DNA of 64,000 nucleotides, taken from Agrocybe praecox. Lineage: Eukaryota; Basidiomycota; Agaricomycetes; Agaricales; Agrocybaceae. The position numbers were made by a program, and so were the translations under genes. Positions 25,921 to 38,134 of this stretch are shown here, one piece after another. The notes beneath the pieces were generated by a model. It was not told the origin of the DNA. It worked only from the letters and a program-made list of their open reading frames with translations, and ran no database searches. Every line of letters starts with the position of its first letter. Position 1 is the stretch's first letter. Location of the stretch: contig OZ024843.1 of assembly GCA_964017145.1 (NCBI GenBank), positions 3,366,443 through 3,430,442 on the forward strand. Direction: 5' to 3'.

Positions 25921-26428
25921 TATTTTTACGTACTACTAGTGTTAGTAGTAGTGTGTTTTATATAAAAAATGTGGGGATTCTGGTAGCATCGGCACAACAT
26001 TGGCTCTTGAAACGATACATCACTGTTTATTACGGAGATCTAATCAGTAACATCTCGTTTTTATGGCTTAGACTCGTTTTGGTGAGTCTAGTCCGTTTTA
26101 AGGCGTCATAGCACGTGATGATGGCTTAGGCGAATTTGCGACAGCCGTCATGAGTGCCGACCACGGATCAATTATTCTTTGTTGCCGTTAAGTCATGGCG
26201 TTGAAGCTATCTGGATTCTGGAATGCAAGTCTCCATATTCTCTTTTTTCTTTCCCCCAAATTCACCATGAGTTTATTCTTTTATCCAAAAATAAAATATT
26301 GTGTGCGTGCAACCGAAGAAAGTTAGACGAGCAATCCATGCCGGCAATTTTTCTCAAAGATTGGATATAATTTATAATCATGTGAGAAACGGCGTTCTTT
26401 CTCTAGAACTACTTTCATTCTCGATACG
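25921..26428. other. Intergenic stretch, 508 bp
   Basis: AT-rich, with no gene seen. It holds the promoter of the carboxypeptidase gene. Confidence 0.4.
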
Positions 26429-28634
26429 ATGATCAGGATATTCGCTTTCCTGATCTGCGGCTTTATTTCCTTAGCTACCGCTTACAATGTGGCAGAACAA
26501 GCCAGGTTTATGAGAGTATCTGAGGTTCCTCCGAATACCGTCAACGCATACAACGCATCCGAGGCTTACCCTTTGCATTTGTCGTCAATTGGTTCTGGAG
26601 AATTCACCACTTTATCTCATCCCAGCTTCCCAGCGCACCGTGTCCGCGTGAAGAAGAGCCATTTCTGTGACCCTACAGTCAAGTAAGTGTGCACGCACCT
26701 TATTTTATTGCCATCGCGATGACTTAAAAATTCATTATCAGCGTGTATACAGGATACCTCGATGTCGATGCCGGGGCCAAACATATGTTCTTCTACTTCT
26801 TCGAAAGCCGTCGGGACCCTGAAAAAGGTACCTTTTAGCCGCTGTATATGGCAACGAACTTATCGAGTATACATAGATGATGTTATGATGTGGATTAATG
26901 GCGGTTCGTAGTCAAGCTATACTGTATACCTAACAAACGATGCCCAATAATGTCTTAGGTCCTGGTTGTTCATCTTCTATGGGTCTCCTAATGGAATTAG
27001 GTGTTAAATCTTGCATTTCATCAAAAATCTAGCATTAACTGGTTCCAGGCCCCTGCAGTATTGACATGGAAAATGTTTCGTCGAATGGCACAGTGTGGAA
27101 CCCCTATTCTTGGAACTCAGAAGCCAACATCTTCTTCTTGGACCAACCGTGAGCGGTTTATTTATACTCACAAAACATTATTGAATCCTTTCAACAGAGT
27201 TGGCGTCGGGTTTTCTTACGCGGACTATGGCGAAACCGTAGAAACAACAGAAGACGCCGCCAAAAATGTCCATGCCTTTATTTCTATTTTCTTTGAAACC
27301 TTTACACAATTTTCTGGAAGGGCCCTTCACCTGTCTGGGGAATCCTATGGGGTATGTCATAATCCTGTCTCTATGCCATGACCCAGTTCCTCCTTATATA
27401 TATTTTCTATATAGGGACGTTACCTTCCTGTATTTGCCAGTGAGATATACGACCAGAACCAAGTTGCTTTACGAGGGGGGCGACCAACCATCAATTTGCA
27501 AAGTGTTCTAATTGGAAACGGGATTACAGACATATCGACGTGGGCGTTTTATCATTATGTATCTGATGCGAGTAAAATGTTGACTCTGAAACCTTCAGTC
27601 TATATCCCGGCAGATATGAAGTCGAATGCGGTACCGCGTCATTACCTGTTCCATTCCAGTCAATCTCCACCTGTGTCCGAATGAAAATTGCTGTGAGTTT
27701 GCTATCAGCATCTCTGGTGTCATCCACCATCGTGTCCTATTTTTGTAATTCTGATATTTGATCGCTGATATTCTCAACCCTCGGAATTACAACAGCTTCC
27801 ACGATGTCAAAAGGCCATGCGTGAGGCCTGTATCGACCAGTTTGATTCCATAAACTGCCGTGCAGCTGTCAATTTCTGTGATAGCGAACTTTCCACGGGG
27901 ATGTGGGCTACAGGTCAGTTATATCAGGATATTTGTACCAAGCAAGCTTCACGCCGGTTACTAATAATCATTGATCTTATGTAGGACGAAATGTTTACGA
28001 TATCTCAAAGGTGAATAGACATTTTATATCCCCTGACCATCAACGTCAAAATATCTCTTTATCCCAACAACTTGCTGATCTATTTTAAATGCAGCCATGC
28101 GAAGGAGACCTTTGCTACAAAGAAAACGATGTCATCAAAGCGTACCTCGATCTTCCCGAGACTCGAGAATTACTAGGGATCGAAACACCCTATAACTTTT
28201 CTGCTTGTTCTTCAGCAGTAGGTCAGGGTTTCAACGCCCACATGGACAAATGGGGGTCTCATACGCAGGATTACGTCTCCAATCTTCTTGACCGAGGTGT
28301 ACGCATTCTCATCTACGCGGGAACGTACGACTGGCAATGCAATTATGTCGCTAATAAATTATGGGTCGATAAGCTTGAGTGGAGCGGTGCCTCAGCATAC
28401 ACTGCTGCTGAATGGCGAGATTGGATCGTCGATGGAAAAAAGGCCGGCGAAGTTAAAGAAGCACCTCTGCTTACTTTTGCTACTATTAGAGAAGCAGGAC
28501 ATATGATAAGTGACCTCTACTTTGTCTACCATTTCAAGAATATTGACTTTTTTTGTGTTCTTCACGTCCCTCATGACAAGCCGGCAGAATCGTTAGCAAT
28601 GGTTTCGCGATGGTTAGCCCATAGGCAGTTGTAA
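26429..28634 (+). CDS. Secreted serine carboxypeptidase (peptidase S10)
   Basis: Removes C-terminal residues from peptides at acidic pH, in the vacuole or outside the cell. ATG at 26429 begins a signal peptide (MIRIFAFLICGFISLATAYN). Then come VYTGYLDVDAGAKHMFFYFF, WINGGPGCSSSMGLLMELGP, FFLDQPVGVGFSYADYG and the nucleophile motif LSGESYGGRYLPVFASEIYD (Ser in GESYG). The catalytic Asp is in YAGTYDWQCNY and the catalytic His in IREAGHMVPHDKPAESLAM. Conserved cysteines and several N-x-S/T sites are present. I count about ten exons; frames through 27500-28090 only become coherent after removing introns such as AC|GTGGGC...CTTCAG|T. All three catalytic residues are kept, so it should be active. 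Confidence 0.93.
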
Positions 28635-29633
28635 TACCGTCATTCATTCACCTCAACCTATCCCCGCCTTGACAATATAAAGAGGCGGGCGACCGAATTG
28701 ATCTGTTGGCATCTAGAATCATAAGAATATTTGCGGGTGCCAGAACTTTGGTACTGCTGTTGCCATTGAACCATTTTCAAATTTCAAACACTGAGAGGCT
28801 TGAAACATCAGCAAAAACCCAATCGAATATTCTGCTCGACGCTGCGTGAAATTGATAGGCCGCTAGACCCAGATCAATCAACTTTTAGTCTGCACCTCAA
28901 CACCGGGGAGAGACTCTACCCTGTCCACGATAATTGTGCAAAACGGTGGGCTTATTACCAGGACAGAGGACCAGAGAACCGGATCAGGGCATTACCCTAT
29001 GACAACTGTCCCATTATAATCACGTTCTTTCCGCCTACATATGTAGAAAAGAAAATTTATTGGTCGGTTCATGCAGCCGTGGTTTAACCGATACTTGGAA
29101 TGTGTGTCGTTTCCTATTTTCTCGGAAATTTTCTCTGGGTGCTTTCTTTCGTACAGATTGGTAAACCAAGAGAAGAGTAAAAGCAGCTTGCAAATAGGTA
29201 CCGTAAGTAGCACTCGAGGACGATGTCGACTACGACCCAAAGTACTGGATCAGGCAGTTGTCTCACGCTTTTCATTGGTTTCGGTCTGACCGGTTTTCCT
29301 CCATCTTTTATTTCTATGGCAATGGCGATATGTGTTATCCGTCACTGAGCAAGTCCTATACTTGGAAATCATACAAATACCCTGATCGTCGCCAGTCATG
29401 CCATTTCTCGCCTTTCGTTCTCTTTTCCCCCTCCCCGTGCCCTAAGTGAGTTTTTCACTTTATAATTGGTCATCCTATACTCACATTTCTTCATAGTTTG
29501 TTCTTTTTGGGCTTGCCCGGCTGCATCCCCTGGTCTTTTGGCTTGCTCTTTTTTTCAATCTTTCCTACACATTCATTTAAGCAGGCTTTCAATACACTCA
29601 GGCAGCAAATCCTTCGTTAATAATTTTTGAAAA
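28635..29633. other. Intergenic stretch, 1.0 kb
   Basis: No gene seen. Pyrimidine-rich sequence at 29400-29560 fits the promoter or leader of the ferritin-like gene. Confidence 0.45.
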
Positions 29634-31041
29634 ATGCATTTCTCTTCGACATTCGTTTCCCTTCTCGCTGTTGTCCCTTCCATGATCTCAGCTGCACCCG
29701 CAAGATTCTATGGAAAGAGAGCAGCAGGTGCTACAGATATCGTGGTGTACAGTGAGTATATAGCCTACTCGACATATTCAGTACTTCTGAATTTTGGCTG
29801 CAGAGTTTGCCGATGTTTTGGAACAGCTGGAAGCTACTTTTTACCAACAGGCGCTTTCGAAATTCCAACAGAGTGATTTTGATGCCGCTGGATTCTCGTC
29901 TAGCCAAGTCGCTATTGAGCAATTCACCACCATCTCTAACGATGAAAGCACACACTCCAGTGTTCTCCAGGTAGGCCACAAAAATATTCTATACGCTCTT
30001 TCAACTCAAAACCTTATTTAATTAGGCAGCACTGAAGTCCTTCGGTGAATCGCCAATCACGAACTGCAAGTTCAACTTCGATTCTGCCCTCACTGATGTT
30101 GCCACTATGGCTGCTACTGCTCGAGTGGTAGAAGCTGTTGGTGTTGGTGCTTACCTTGGAGGTGCCACTCTCATCACCGACCCAGTTCTCCTAACTGCAG
30201 CTGGTTCAATCTTGACCGTTGAGGCTCGTCATCAAACCATACTCAACATCTTGTCAAGCACCGGAACAGCGATTCCATCTGCGTTTGATATTGCCCTCAC
30301 TCCAGGCGAGGTCCTGGCCCTTGCTGGACCCTTCTTTGACGGGGACTGCGATATCTCTACCCTTGGTCTCAAGGCGAACCCTGCCCTTTCCATCACCAAC
30401 ACCGGTTCCGTTGGCCCAGGAACAAAGCTTTCTTTTTCTTCCACTGCAATCCCGAGCTCTATGGACACCTCTGTGAGTTTTGATCTGATGTGATGGAGCT
30501 TTACATTTCTTACATTCATTCCCATCCATAGAAATTGTTCTGCCAAATGTTGCTCGGTGACGAACCTGCATCAATTGCTTTGCCATTTGACAGCTGCGTT
30601 GTTCCCCAGGGTATCAACGGTCCCGTTGCTATTTATGTCACTTCCGACGACCAGCTTTTGATCAACAATGTTCGTGATCGTGCTACCACTCAGCTCGTTG
30701 CAGGTCCCACAATGGCATTCATCGATACTCAACCTCAGATGCTCGGTCAACTCGCCCGTGGCTCTACTGGTTCCTCGAGCAGTGGCAGCAGCAGCGGCAG
30801 CAGTGATAGCGGCAGCAGCAGCAGCAGCGATACATCTGTATCAACCACTACCATCTCCCCTGCCCAAGCTTCCTCCATCATCGCATCTGCCAGTTCATCT
30901 GCCTCTGATGTTAGTGCAACCAGCTCTCCCTCCTCATCCTCTCCAAGCGCCCCTGCTCCAGGAGCCCCAGGAGGCCCCAACACCACGACTGGCCCTGCCG
31001 ACAATGGTGCCATCACTGTCAACGGATGGACCAACCTTTAA
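29634..31041 (+). CDS. Secreted ferritin-like domain protein (Rds1-type)
   Basis: Starts with a signal peptide (MHFSSTFVSLLAVVPSMISA). The body is a Ferritin_2-type four-helix bundle: FADVLEQLEATFYQQALSKF, AIEQFTTISNDESTHSSVLQ, VATMAATARVVEAVGVGAYL and AAGSILTVEARHQTILNIL. The E-x-x-H pattern typical of iron ligands is visible in DESTH and EARHQ. A beta-rich C-terminal half follows. The tail is a Ser/Gly repeat (about 30760-31000), probably a glycosylated linker, ending NGAITVNGWTNL. There is no hydrophobic GPI signal at the end. Four exons; introns at about 29750, 29970 and 30475. Related fungal proteins are stress- or nutrient-induced and of uncertain biochemical function. It neighbours a second secreted protein, the S10 carboxypeptidase. 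Confidence 0.85.
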
Positions 31042-32412
31042 TGCTGTCAACGTCTCTAGAACTTTCATAGTCGCACGACCCTCCATACTCTAATCAGGTC
31101 AACTCAACCTCCAAAACTTTAGACTATAATGCAACAATGTATGTTATGGATGACAGTCCACCGGGAGCAGGGCGGGCTAGATTTTTCGGCTGCGTGTAAT
31201 TTTTACTTTTCAATCCGGACCCTTGATACCATTTCCACGGACTCGGTTTGTCTTCTTGCATTTTTTTTCTTCAAATTTTATTGCTTTCGATTTCTGCCCA
31301 TTCTTCCGGAAACCCCGACCTAGCGTCGGCTTTTCGCCTGCTAACTTTCTTGAATGTTTTTCATTCTTTTTTTGATCCCATCTTTTTCTTCACCGTCCAC
31401 CACCAATTTGAATCTAGTTTTGGCACATCAACCTGGGGAGGTTATTATTATTTTCTTTTCTGTATCATTATCTTCTACGCATCGATATATTCTCTGTATC
31501 ATGTTCCTTTCGTTTTGCAGTATCATGTCAGTACGTAGAAGACTCGGAATGACATCGCATTCCGACGAAAAACAAAAACGGAAGAAAAAAATTGCGACCT
31601 GGCACATCCACCTGGTATTTCTCGGCACTACTACAAGGAAGCTTGCGTTTCTTCACGAATGAGTTTCCCATGAGTTGTATTTATTCTCGTTCACTACTGT
31701 CTCTAAAGCAATGGCACGGGTTCGCAAACACTGTTGACCAAGTTTCCTGTCGAGTTTCTCCAAGCAGCAAACTTATTCTCACAGTCCATGGATAGATATT
31801 TAAGAGCATTAACTACAACTGCATCCTCTCTGTTGCGTCACTAAACTCTGCTCAATGGTTTATCACCACCCTAATTTTATAATCTTGAGAGCACATCTTT
31901 GCCATCGTCAATCTGTCACTACATATCACTAGCAAAGCATCCATTCTCCTATCACACCAAGGTATGCCAATGATAAAATCGCGATGATTGCTATAGCATA
32001 TTTGATATTTGATATATATATTTGGAGAGGGGTATGAAGTACAAATGAGGAGGATGTGTATAATGTGCGTGCGTAAATAGGAGATAGAAACATACCAGCC
32101 TTTCGCGACTCCGAGTCGCATCTCTTTGTGTTATACAGGGGCTGATCTATAAAAAACTGATGGTGGATACCATAGTCCAATTCTTCCATAAATAGTTTCT
32201 GACAAAGTGCAATCCAAAAGGACGCGAAAGACGTCCAAGTCGCCCCCAAATTTCGGCGCCAAGCATCCGGGGACGAGGATATGTGGTGTGGTATAGGTCG
32301 AATCGGTTGCGTGTCATCGATAAGTGGTCACTGGTATATTCTGGAATGCCGTGCAATTTTATCCTTGATGTTCAGAAAGTAGCAGGCATGGATGAATGAT
32401 AGTGATATACTA
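31042..32412. other. Intergenic stretch between convergent genes, 1.4 kb
   Basis: T-rich downstream region of the ferritin-like gene (31240-31520), then AT-rich sequence. No gene supported; short frames here overlap and lack similarity. Confidence 0.45.
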
Positions 32413-34204
32413 TCAGTCTTCGTCGCTATCATCGCTGCTGGAGTATTCTTCATCGGTGAAGATATTTCCACCATTTGCGCCAGCAGCAAGGCTTTCCATT
32501 GAGAGAGGCACCTTATTGGAAGAGCCAGGCACCGGGGAAATGGCACCCGCTAAGAAGTCATCTTCAGACTCCTGTTGTAATTCGGCGTTCAGCTCGGCCT
32601 CGAACAAATCTTCGTTGATATCTTCGCCATCGTCAGCAGGGTCCACCTCCACCATCTCCATGTCTGCATCTCCATCGTCGTTCGTTGCAAAACCATCCCC
32701 GAATATTTCTTCTTCCATTTCATCCTCGAATGCTCGCTCCAGGTCTTCATCAGCCTTGGGTTGCGACTGAGGGACCGACGGATTAAATTCAACCACAGCC
32801 TCCCAGTCTTCATCATCATCTTCGCTATCAACTTGCTGAGGAGAAGGTGCAGAAGGAGGTGGAACACGAGATGTAGATGCTTTGGCAGTTGCTGGAGCTG
32901 GCGGCAAAGAAAATGTAGAAGACGTGCCCGGTAACGACAAGGGGGATGCTGGTGCTGGTGCCGGAGGTGGTTTAGAGGGCAATGAAGGACGCGGCCGTTT
33001 GGCAGGTTTTCCAAATTCAATGACCTCCTCCTTGGGGGTGGGCGCGGCAGGAGTAGGTGCAGGTGCAGGAGCAGATTTTCTCTTTACGTTCCGAGACGCC
33101 GGTGGTGTCGGGGCAAGCACTGTTGCTGGCTTCGGCTTGGGTGGCAGAGATGCAGGGAGTGGCGGCTTGACTTGGGGCTGTGGTTGCGGCGGAGGCTTCG
33201 ACTGTGGTTGCGGTTGGACTTGCGGTGGTTGCGGCTGCTGTTGTGGCGGCTGGACTTTCGACTTGACCGCAGGCGGTGGTGTAGGTTCTACCTTCGTTTC
33301 TACCTTCGTTTCTGGACGCGTTTTCGGCGTGGGCTTTACGGGATGCGAAACAGCCTTTGGAGGCTGTCGTTTAGGTACGACAACCTGTCGGAGAGGTACT
33401 TCAATCTCCTCTCCTTCCTCCTCCTCCTCTTCCTCACGTCTTAAAGGTGCTTTCGTTGGAAGGATATCTTCGAAATCGTCTATTTCTCCATCTGCATCTG
33501 GTTCCTCCTCGTATTCTTCCTGTTTGGATTTACCCTTACTCGAGGATGATGACGCTGGAGTGACCGCAGGCGCTGCTAAACAAGACGAAAGATTAATGTA
33601 ATGTAATAAACATATAAATCGACATACGTGAGTTCTCGTGAGATACATTTTGCTTTCTGTCGAACTTGAAGTGGACAGAGGCGTCGATCTTTTCTAAGGT
33701 GAAGACCTAAACATCGGGTCAGCAAGTACGCAGGTGTATGCAGCACATGTACAAACCCCGGTTTCCTCGTCGAATATAAGGACACATTCAACCTCCTTGG
33801 TTCGTTGTTCTTGACCAGTAAATATATGCACCTCTCCTGGCTATTTTATCAGTTAGAAAGTGAGGAGCACTTTATGCAGCTCACACAAACCTGGGTACTT
33901 GGGTACTCTGCGGTAACCTGGTTCGACTCTGTGCCCTTCTTAATTTCAATCGTCGCAGGTTTTGTCGAATCAATCGACGATGCTTTAAAACCAACTACAT
34001 GCGCATGTCAATCATAGGGCGATACACGGAGTAATTAGACATACACTTGAATGAGTAGAACTCTCGCTCTGGGAGGTTGGACCTCTTCGTTGTGGCGGCT
34101 GGCGACCCTTTAGATTTGCGTTGCTTGATAGCTCTCCCAAGAGAAGTGCCAATATTTACAGGGTATCTGCCTTCCTTGGGAATCCAAGAACTGGAGCTCC
34201 CCAT
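32413..34204 (-). CDS. ELL-associated factor (Pol II elongation factor EAF)
   Basis: EAF proteins bind ELL and stimulate RNA polymerase II elongation. From ATG 34204 the protein reads MGSSSSWIPKEGRYPVNIG and continues to EREFYSFK. Using the strong donor GTATGT the join gives FKFGFKASSIDSTKPATIEI, which matches the conserved EAF pattern F-x2-x-F-K-P-x-S-I-D. The rest of the domain is GEVHIFTGQEQRTKEVECVL followed by LIFDEETGVFTLEKIDASVH. The long final exon (33600-32413) is a disordered Pro/Gln/Glu-rich tail, with lysine-proline repeats and a very acidic end (SSSDDSDED). This acidic activation-type tail is usual for EAF. About five exons. An antisense 239-codon frame over the tail is a compositional shadow. 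Confidence 0.85.
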
Positions 34205-34534
34205 TGTGGTTTGAGAACAAGGAATTATTGTATGAATTAGCCAAGAATTAGCGGCAATAATCTACTAGCGAGCTTACGTCAGCCAGCCCCTGGACGGCCA
34301 CTGGTGTCGGACACTGACAACGAAATACTATAGGACAACCTAATTTCCCGGAATTGCCAGTTTTAAAACTTTCGTCGATAAACTACAGTCAGATAAACTT
34401 AATGATGTCAGACAGCGATACAAAAGTGAATTTTATTTGAAATATCAGTTTAAACGACTATTTACTACAAGTACACGTAAAGTTCACTGTGACGTTCAAT
34501 AGCAATTTGAATAGCTTGAAGAATAGAGATAAAT
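34205..34534. other. Promoter of EAF and 3' end of the acyltransferase gene
   Basis: A 330-base gap between two same-strand genes; nothing else seen. Confidence 0.4.
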
Positions 34535-36114
34535 TTACGGTCGCTTGCTGTTAGAAACCGAGCCTGTACCATAGAGAATATTACGGCCTATCCTAGCAGT
34601 CAATCTTTGGACCTCTCCGGATAGAAGATCGAAACGAGGCCTATTGAGAGCGACATCCAAGACCACACTACCATCGTCCAGTCTCCCTGCAATATACACT
34701 GCATTTGTAAACAGGACATCCGTAGGGGTTGCTTGATAACGATATCCGCATATAGTGCGTTTGGATCCTATAGGTTTCCAATCGGCTTCCAGGATACGAC
34801 TCGCTGACACGTTAGAAACGTTCAGTGTCTCGTCGGCATCCGGACGGTTGGGGAAACAAGTATTTTGTAAGATTTTATAAGCCGATACAACGTGGTGCAT
34901 TGACAGGGATATCCGTGATGCCATAAACAAATTTGCCAATGCGGGTAGGGGGAACGCATGAAGTTCACCGACGGATAAAAGAGGATACGGCAATGGGACA
35001 AAAGCGTTGTGCGGAAATTCCGGTGCTCCTTCATATTGGGGCGTAAGGATAGAACGAAAGCTAGCGAGGTTTGTACAGTGCACGATGGTTTTTATGCTTG
35101 TTCCACTCGAGTAAACAGTCTGTAGAGAAACACATTATTAACGAAATTCATCAACAAGCTGAAAACAGGAATATTGACCTTAAATATCCAAGCGACAAGG
35201 ATATCACCAGTGGTGACATTCTCAGCTTGCTTCTTCTCCCTCCTCAATGCCGACCTAACATCCTCAACGATGAATTCTAACACAGCTTTAGGCAAGATGA
35301 TAATCCGTCTATCTGCGCCCTTCCACCACCTCTCCTTTACATGGTATCCAGCCAGCTTCAAGAATCCAGCAGGGCCAATGGGTGTATACCCCACAATGTC
35401 TTCGTAGTTCCGTTTCTCCGCCAGAGACTCGCGGGCCAGGATGTTTTCGACACGATTAACGTTCATCCCTTCTTTTGGCAATGGTGGTACCTTCCACTCT
35501 TTTCCGTATAACTCTGCGATTACAGCATTGATAATTTGGGCAGCTCCTCCTCCGTCGAAGATTCCATGGCATCGGGCAAAACCAATGCAGGTGTAATCAG
35601 AACCTTTATTTGCTGATGCTGGGAAATAAGTAAGGTTCCAGCACGTTAAAGGATGGTCTGCTTCTTCCCAAGCAGTGTATTGTCTTGGGGTCGATGTGTG
35701 GATGAATACTGAGGGAGGGGGTGATGTGGACACAGAGGGCAAGGGTATGGTTACATATTGCGATAGTGGCACAGGAGACGTCGAAGTAGTCAGTGCATAA
35801 GTAGAATATCCATCAGGCAAAGGGCCTAACGGTATTTCGACATGCCATTTTACTGACTAGAAAATAAACATCGCTCAAGAGAATGGCTTTATCGAAGAGT
35901 GTAACAGACGTACGTTCTGGTCTTTGACAGACCTGAGTCTTCCAGAAAGCAGACGCCATTTCTCTGTCACCCTATCCAAAGCTGCAGCAAGAGCGGCTGC
36001 GTCAATAGTCCCTTCAACGAGCCAGCCCGTCACAAATGTTGTACGTTCGAACATCCTATCAAAGACCGTGAGCGGGAACAGTCCATAGCGTTCGGGGCCG
36101 GATGGTCGCGTCAT
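34535..36114 (-). CDS. BAHD-like acyltransferase
   Basis: Three exons from ATG 36114 to TAA 34535. The first encodes MTRPSGPERYGLFPLTVFDR, TFVTGWLVEGTIDAAALAAA and LDRVTEKWRLLSGRLR, the usual start of the BAHD/condensation fold. The second has DYTCIGFARCHGIFDGGGAA, where HGIFD is the H-x3-D catalytic motif. The third begins TVYSSGTSIKTIVHCTNLAS after removal of a 74-base intron and ends IGRNILYGTGSVSNSKRP. The structural DFGWG motif of plant members is not evident; the equivalent region may be DVALNRPRFDLL. Such fungal enzymes transfer acyl groups to alcohols or amines, but the substrate is unknown. No biosynthetic cluster surrounds it. Confidence 0.7.
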
Positions 36115-38134
36115 GTGGGGGATGATGTGGAAAAGCGTATATAGGTCTATGAATCTCGTTGAAGGGAAGAAAGCAAAAAGAGAGGGGATTCAGATTTCTC
36201 GAGAATACGTCTCCAGGTGGATTGTACAAGCAAACAAACAATCAATTTCAAGTCGTTCCTGGGGCTCGTTTCTCACGAATTGAGTGGAACCAAGCCTAAT
36301 GAAGCCCGGCAAAGAAAGGCGGCAGCAGGTAAATCTCGTATATGTAATCTCTGTTAATGGAATGAGGTATCCGACACGGGCGCTTGGTTCCTGCAAGCTT
36401 GAAGCCGAATCAAAGAGAGAGAAATTTGATTACAATGGTGTAAGTCCTAAATCAAATCAATTTAAAAGAAATATGTTCCTCCAATATTCAATACTTACCT
36501 ACAAGATTTTATGTCGGATATACCAAACACCCAGTTTTGCCAGCTAAGGTAACTACGGTGTACCCCGGTTGTTCCCAAGTTGAACAAAAGATCCATGTCA
36601 ATCGGATAAGTGGAATCAATGGTTTTAGGAATTACAGCATGTCGAAGAAAGGGCGAAAAGAGGACATGGGAGTCTGAATCGGTAAACATTCGGAACCCCT
36701 GTGCCATGGAGAACATCGGATCGACTGGGAGGGATCCTGGAGCCTGGAGCCTGGAGCCTTGAGCCTCGGCACAGTCCGGCCATCGCTCACGTACACTTTA
36801 TTGTCCCGAGAGTGAGTTGAAAGTTCGTCGTCGTCGTCAGTGTTCCCTCTATTAGCAATGGTGTATTCACTAGAGTGAGACTCCGAACTATACACTCTAC
36901 TGCACATAATGAGCACCCTTGATTTCAACCCACCATCAATGATCAGGTGAGCCCGTCAGCTTCAAAACTCTAGTCAACTTCATGAAACATGGTCTGCTTG
37001 CCAAAGAAACTATCACTGAGATGTCGGTTAACGGTGATGGACAACCCCGTGGGCCGTCCTATAGCACTTTGGACAAAAGCGAATCAACACCTTAGGAAGA
37101 GCATTGAATGTGGCCTTCAAAAAGAGGTTAGGCATTTTGTGGGCTTGAGGAGTTGAAAGAAGAAAGAAACTGTCGCTAGCTAAGGAGGAATAGGAAATGA
37201 CGGATACAGGATGTTGAAATTTTTTTCATTCTTGTGTGGAAAGGAATATACATGATCATTAGCAGGAAAGGAGCCACCTCGAGTGACTACGAGTTCAAAT
37301 TATCTGATAGAAGGACGCTACATATTTAACAAGTATGGGTGTTGAGAGAGAGGATGAAGGGAGGGAGGGGGAAAGAATGTGAGCGGGCGCCGGGCACATC
37401 ATCAATGCCAGACATGCCGACGAGGTGCCGGAGTGTCACATGCTGTGGCGGAAAAAACCGAGGCTCGTGACTACAGGCTCCAGGCTCCGTCCCAGCCGAT
37501 CCGAACTTCTGGTGCCATGAAGGGACATGGTTTTCGGCACACACTCGGATCAATTTCTTAGTAGATGGAACTCAGCGAGATTCAGGTTGAATTTTCGTTT
37601 CGTGAAAAAACGAGTTCTTTTGTCAAGGGTATGAAAATTTCCGGTGCCGGAGACAACTGGGGCAATTGCGATGTTAGATTCGAAAAGATTGCAAGACTTG
37701 ATTGATGATCTTACAAGAACAAGTAAAGTTTGGAATGTGAAGAGCTTATATATACTCTATTGCTGCGAAATCGTCAACTGTGAACGTTTGTGAACATCGA
37801 CAAATATTCTTTAAGCTTTGATAGTCATTCCGGCTCCCATTTACGCCAAATCCATCGAAAGTTGCGTGCGCGACCGATAAAAACGGTTTCGTTGAATCAT
37901 AAAGGATCATCGATCATCGATCATCAGTCTCGGGGCATCAACTAAACCCTTGACATGCACACATCGATACAAGTCTACCGTCTATGCCAAGGGCCCATAT
38001 GTCAAAGGAAAGAAAACACCAAATTTAGGAGCCAAACTTCTTGCAAAGGGGCCTATTTTACAAATGCCCCGTCCGTATTAGTATTACTTCCCGAGCACAA
38101 CATGAATAAATATGGTATCGACAAAAGAGCGCTC
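36115..38134. other. Gene-poor stretch with an imperfect inverted repeat, 2.0 kb
   Basis: No supported gene. It contains an imperfect inverted repeat (arms near 36701-36769 and 37458-37517) and a short ATCATCG tandem run near 37905-37930. Confidence 0.5.
36701..37517. repeat. Imperfect inverted repeat, arms about 60-70 bp
   Basis: The left arm reads GGATCGACTGGGAGGG, then repeated GGAGCCT units, then GAGCCTCGG. The right arm, reverse-complemented, reads GGATCGGCTGGGACGG, GAGCCTGGAGCCT and GAGCCTCGG in the same order. The left arm has extra GGAGCCT units (tandem heptamer). The 690-base spacer shows no coding sequence. It could be the remnant of a small inverted-repeat element. Confidence 0.55.

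Noticed and set aside
32882..33601. 239-codon plus-strand open frame
   Set aside because: It is antisense to the low-complexity tail of EAF; the Gly/Cys-rich product is a codon-bias shadow.
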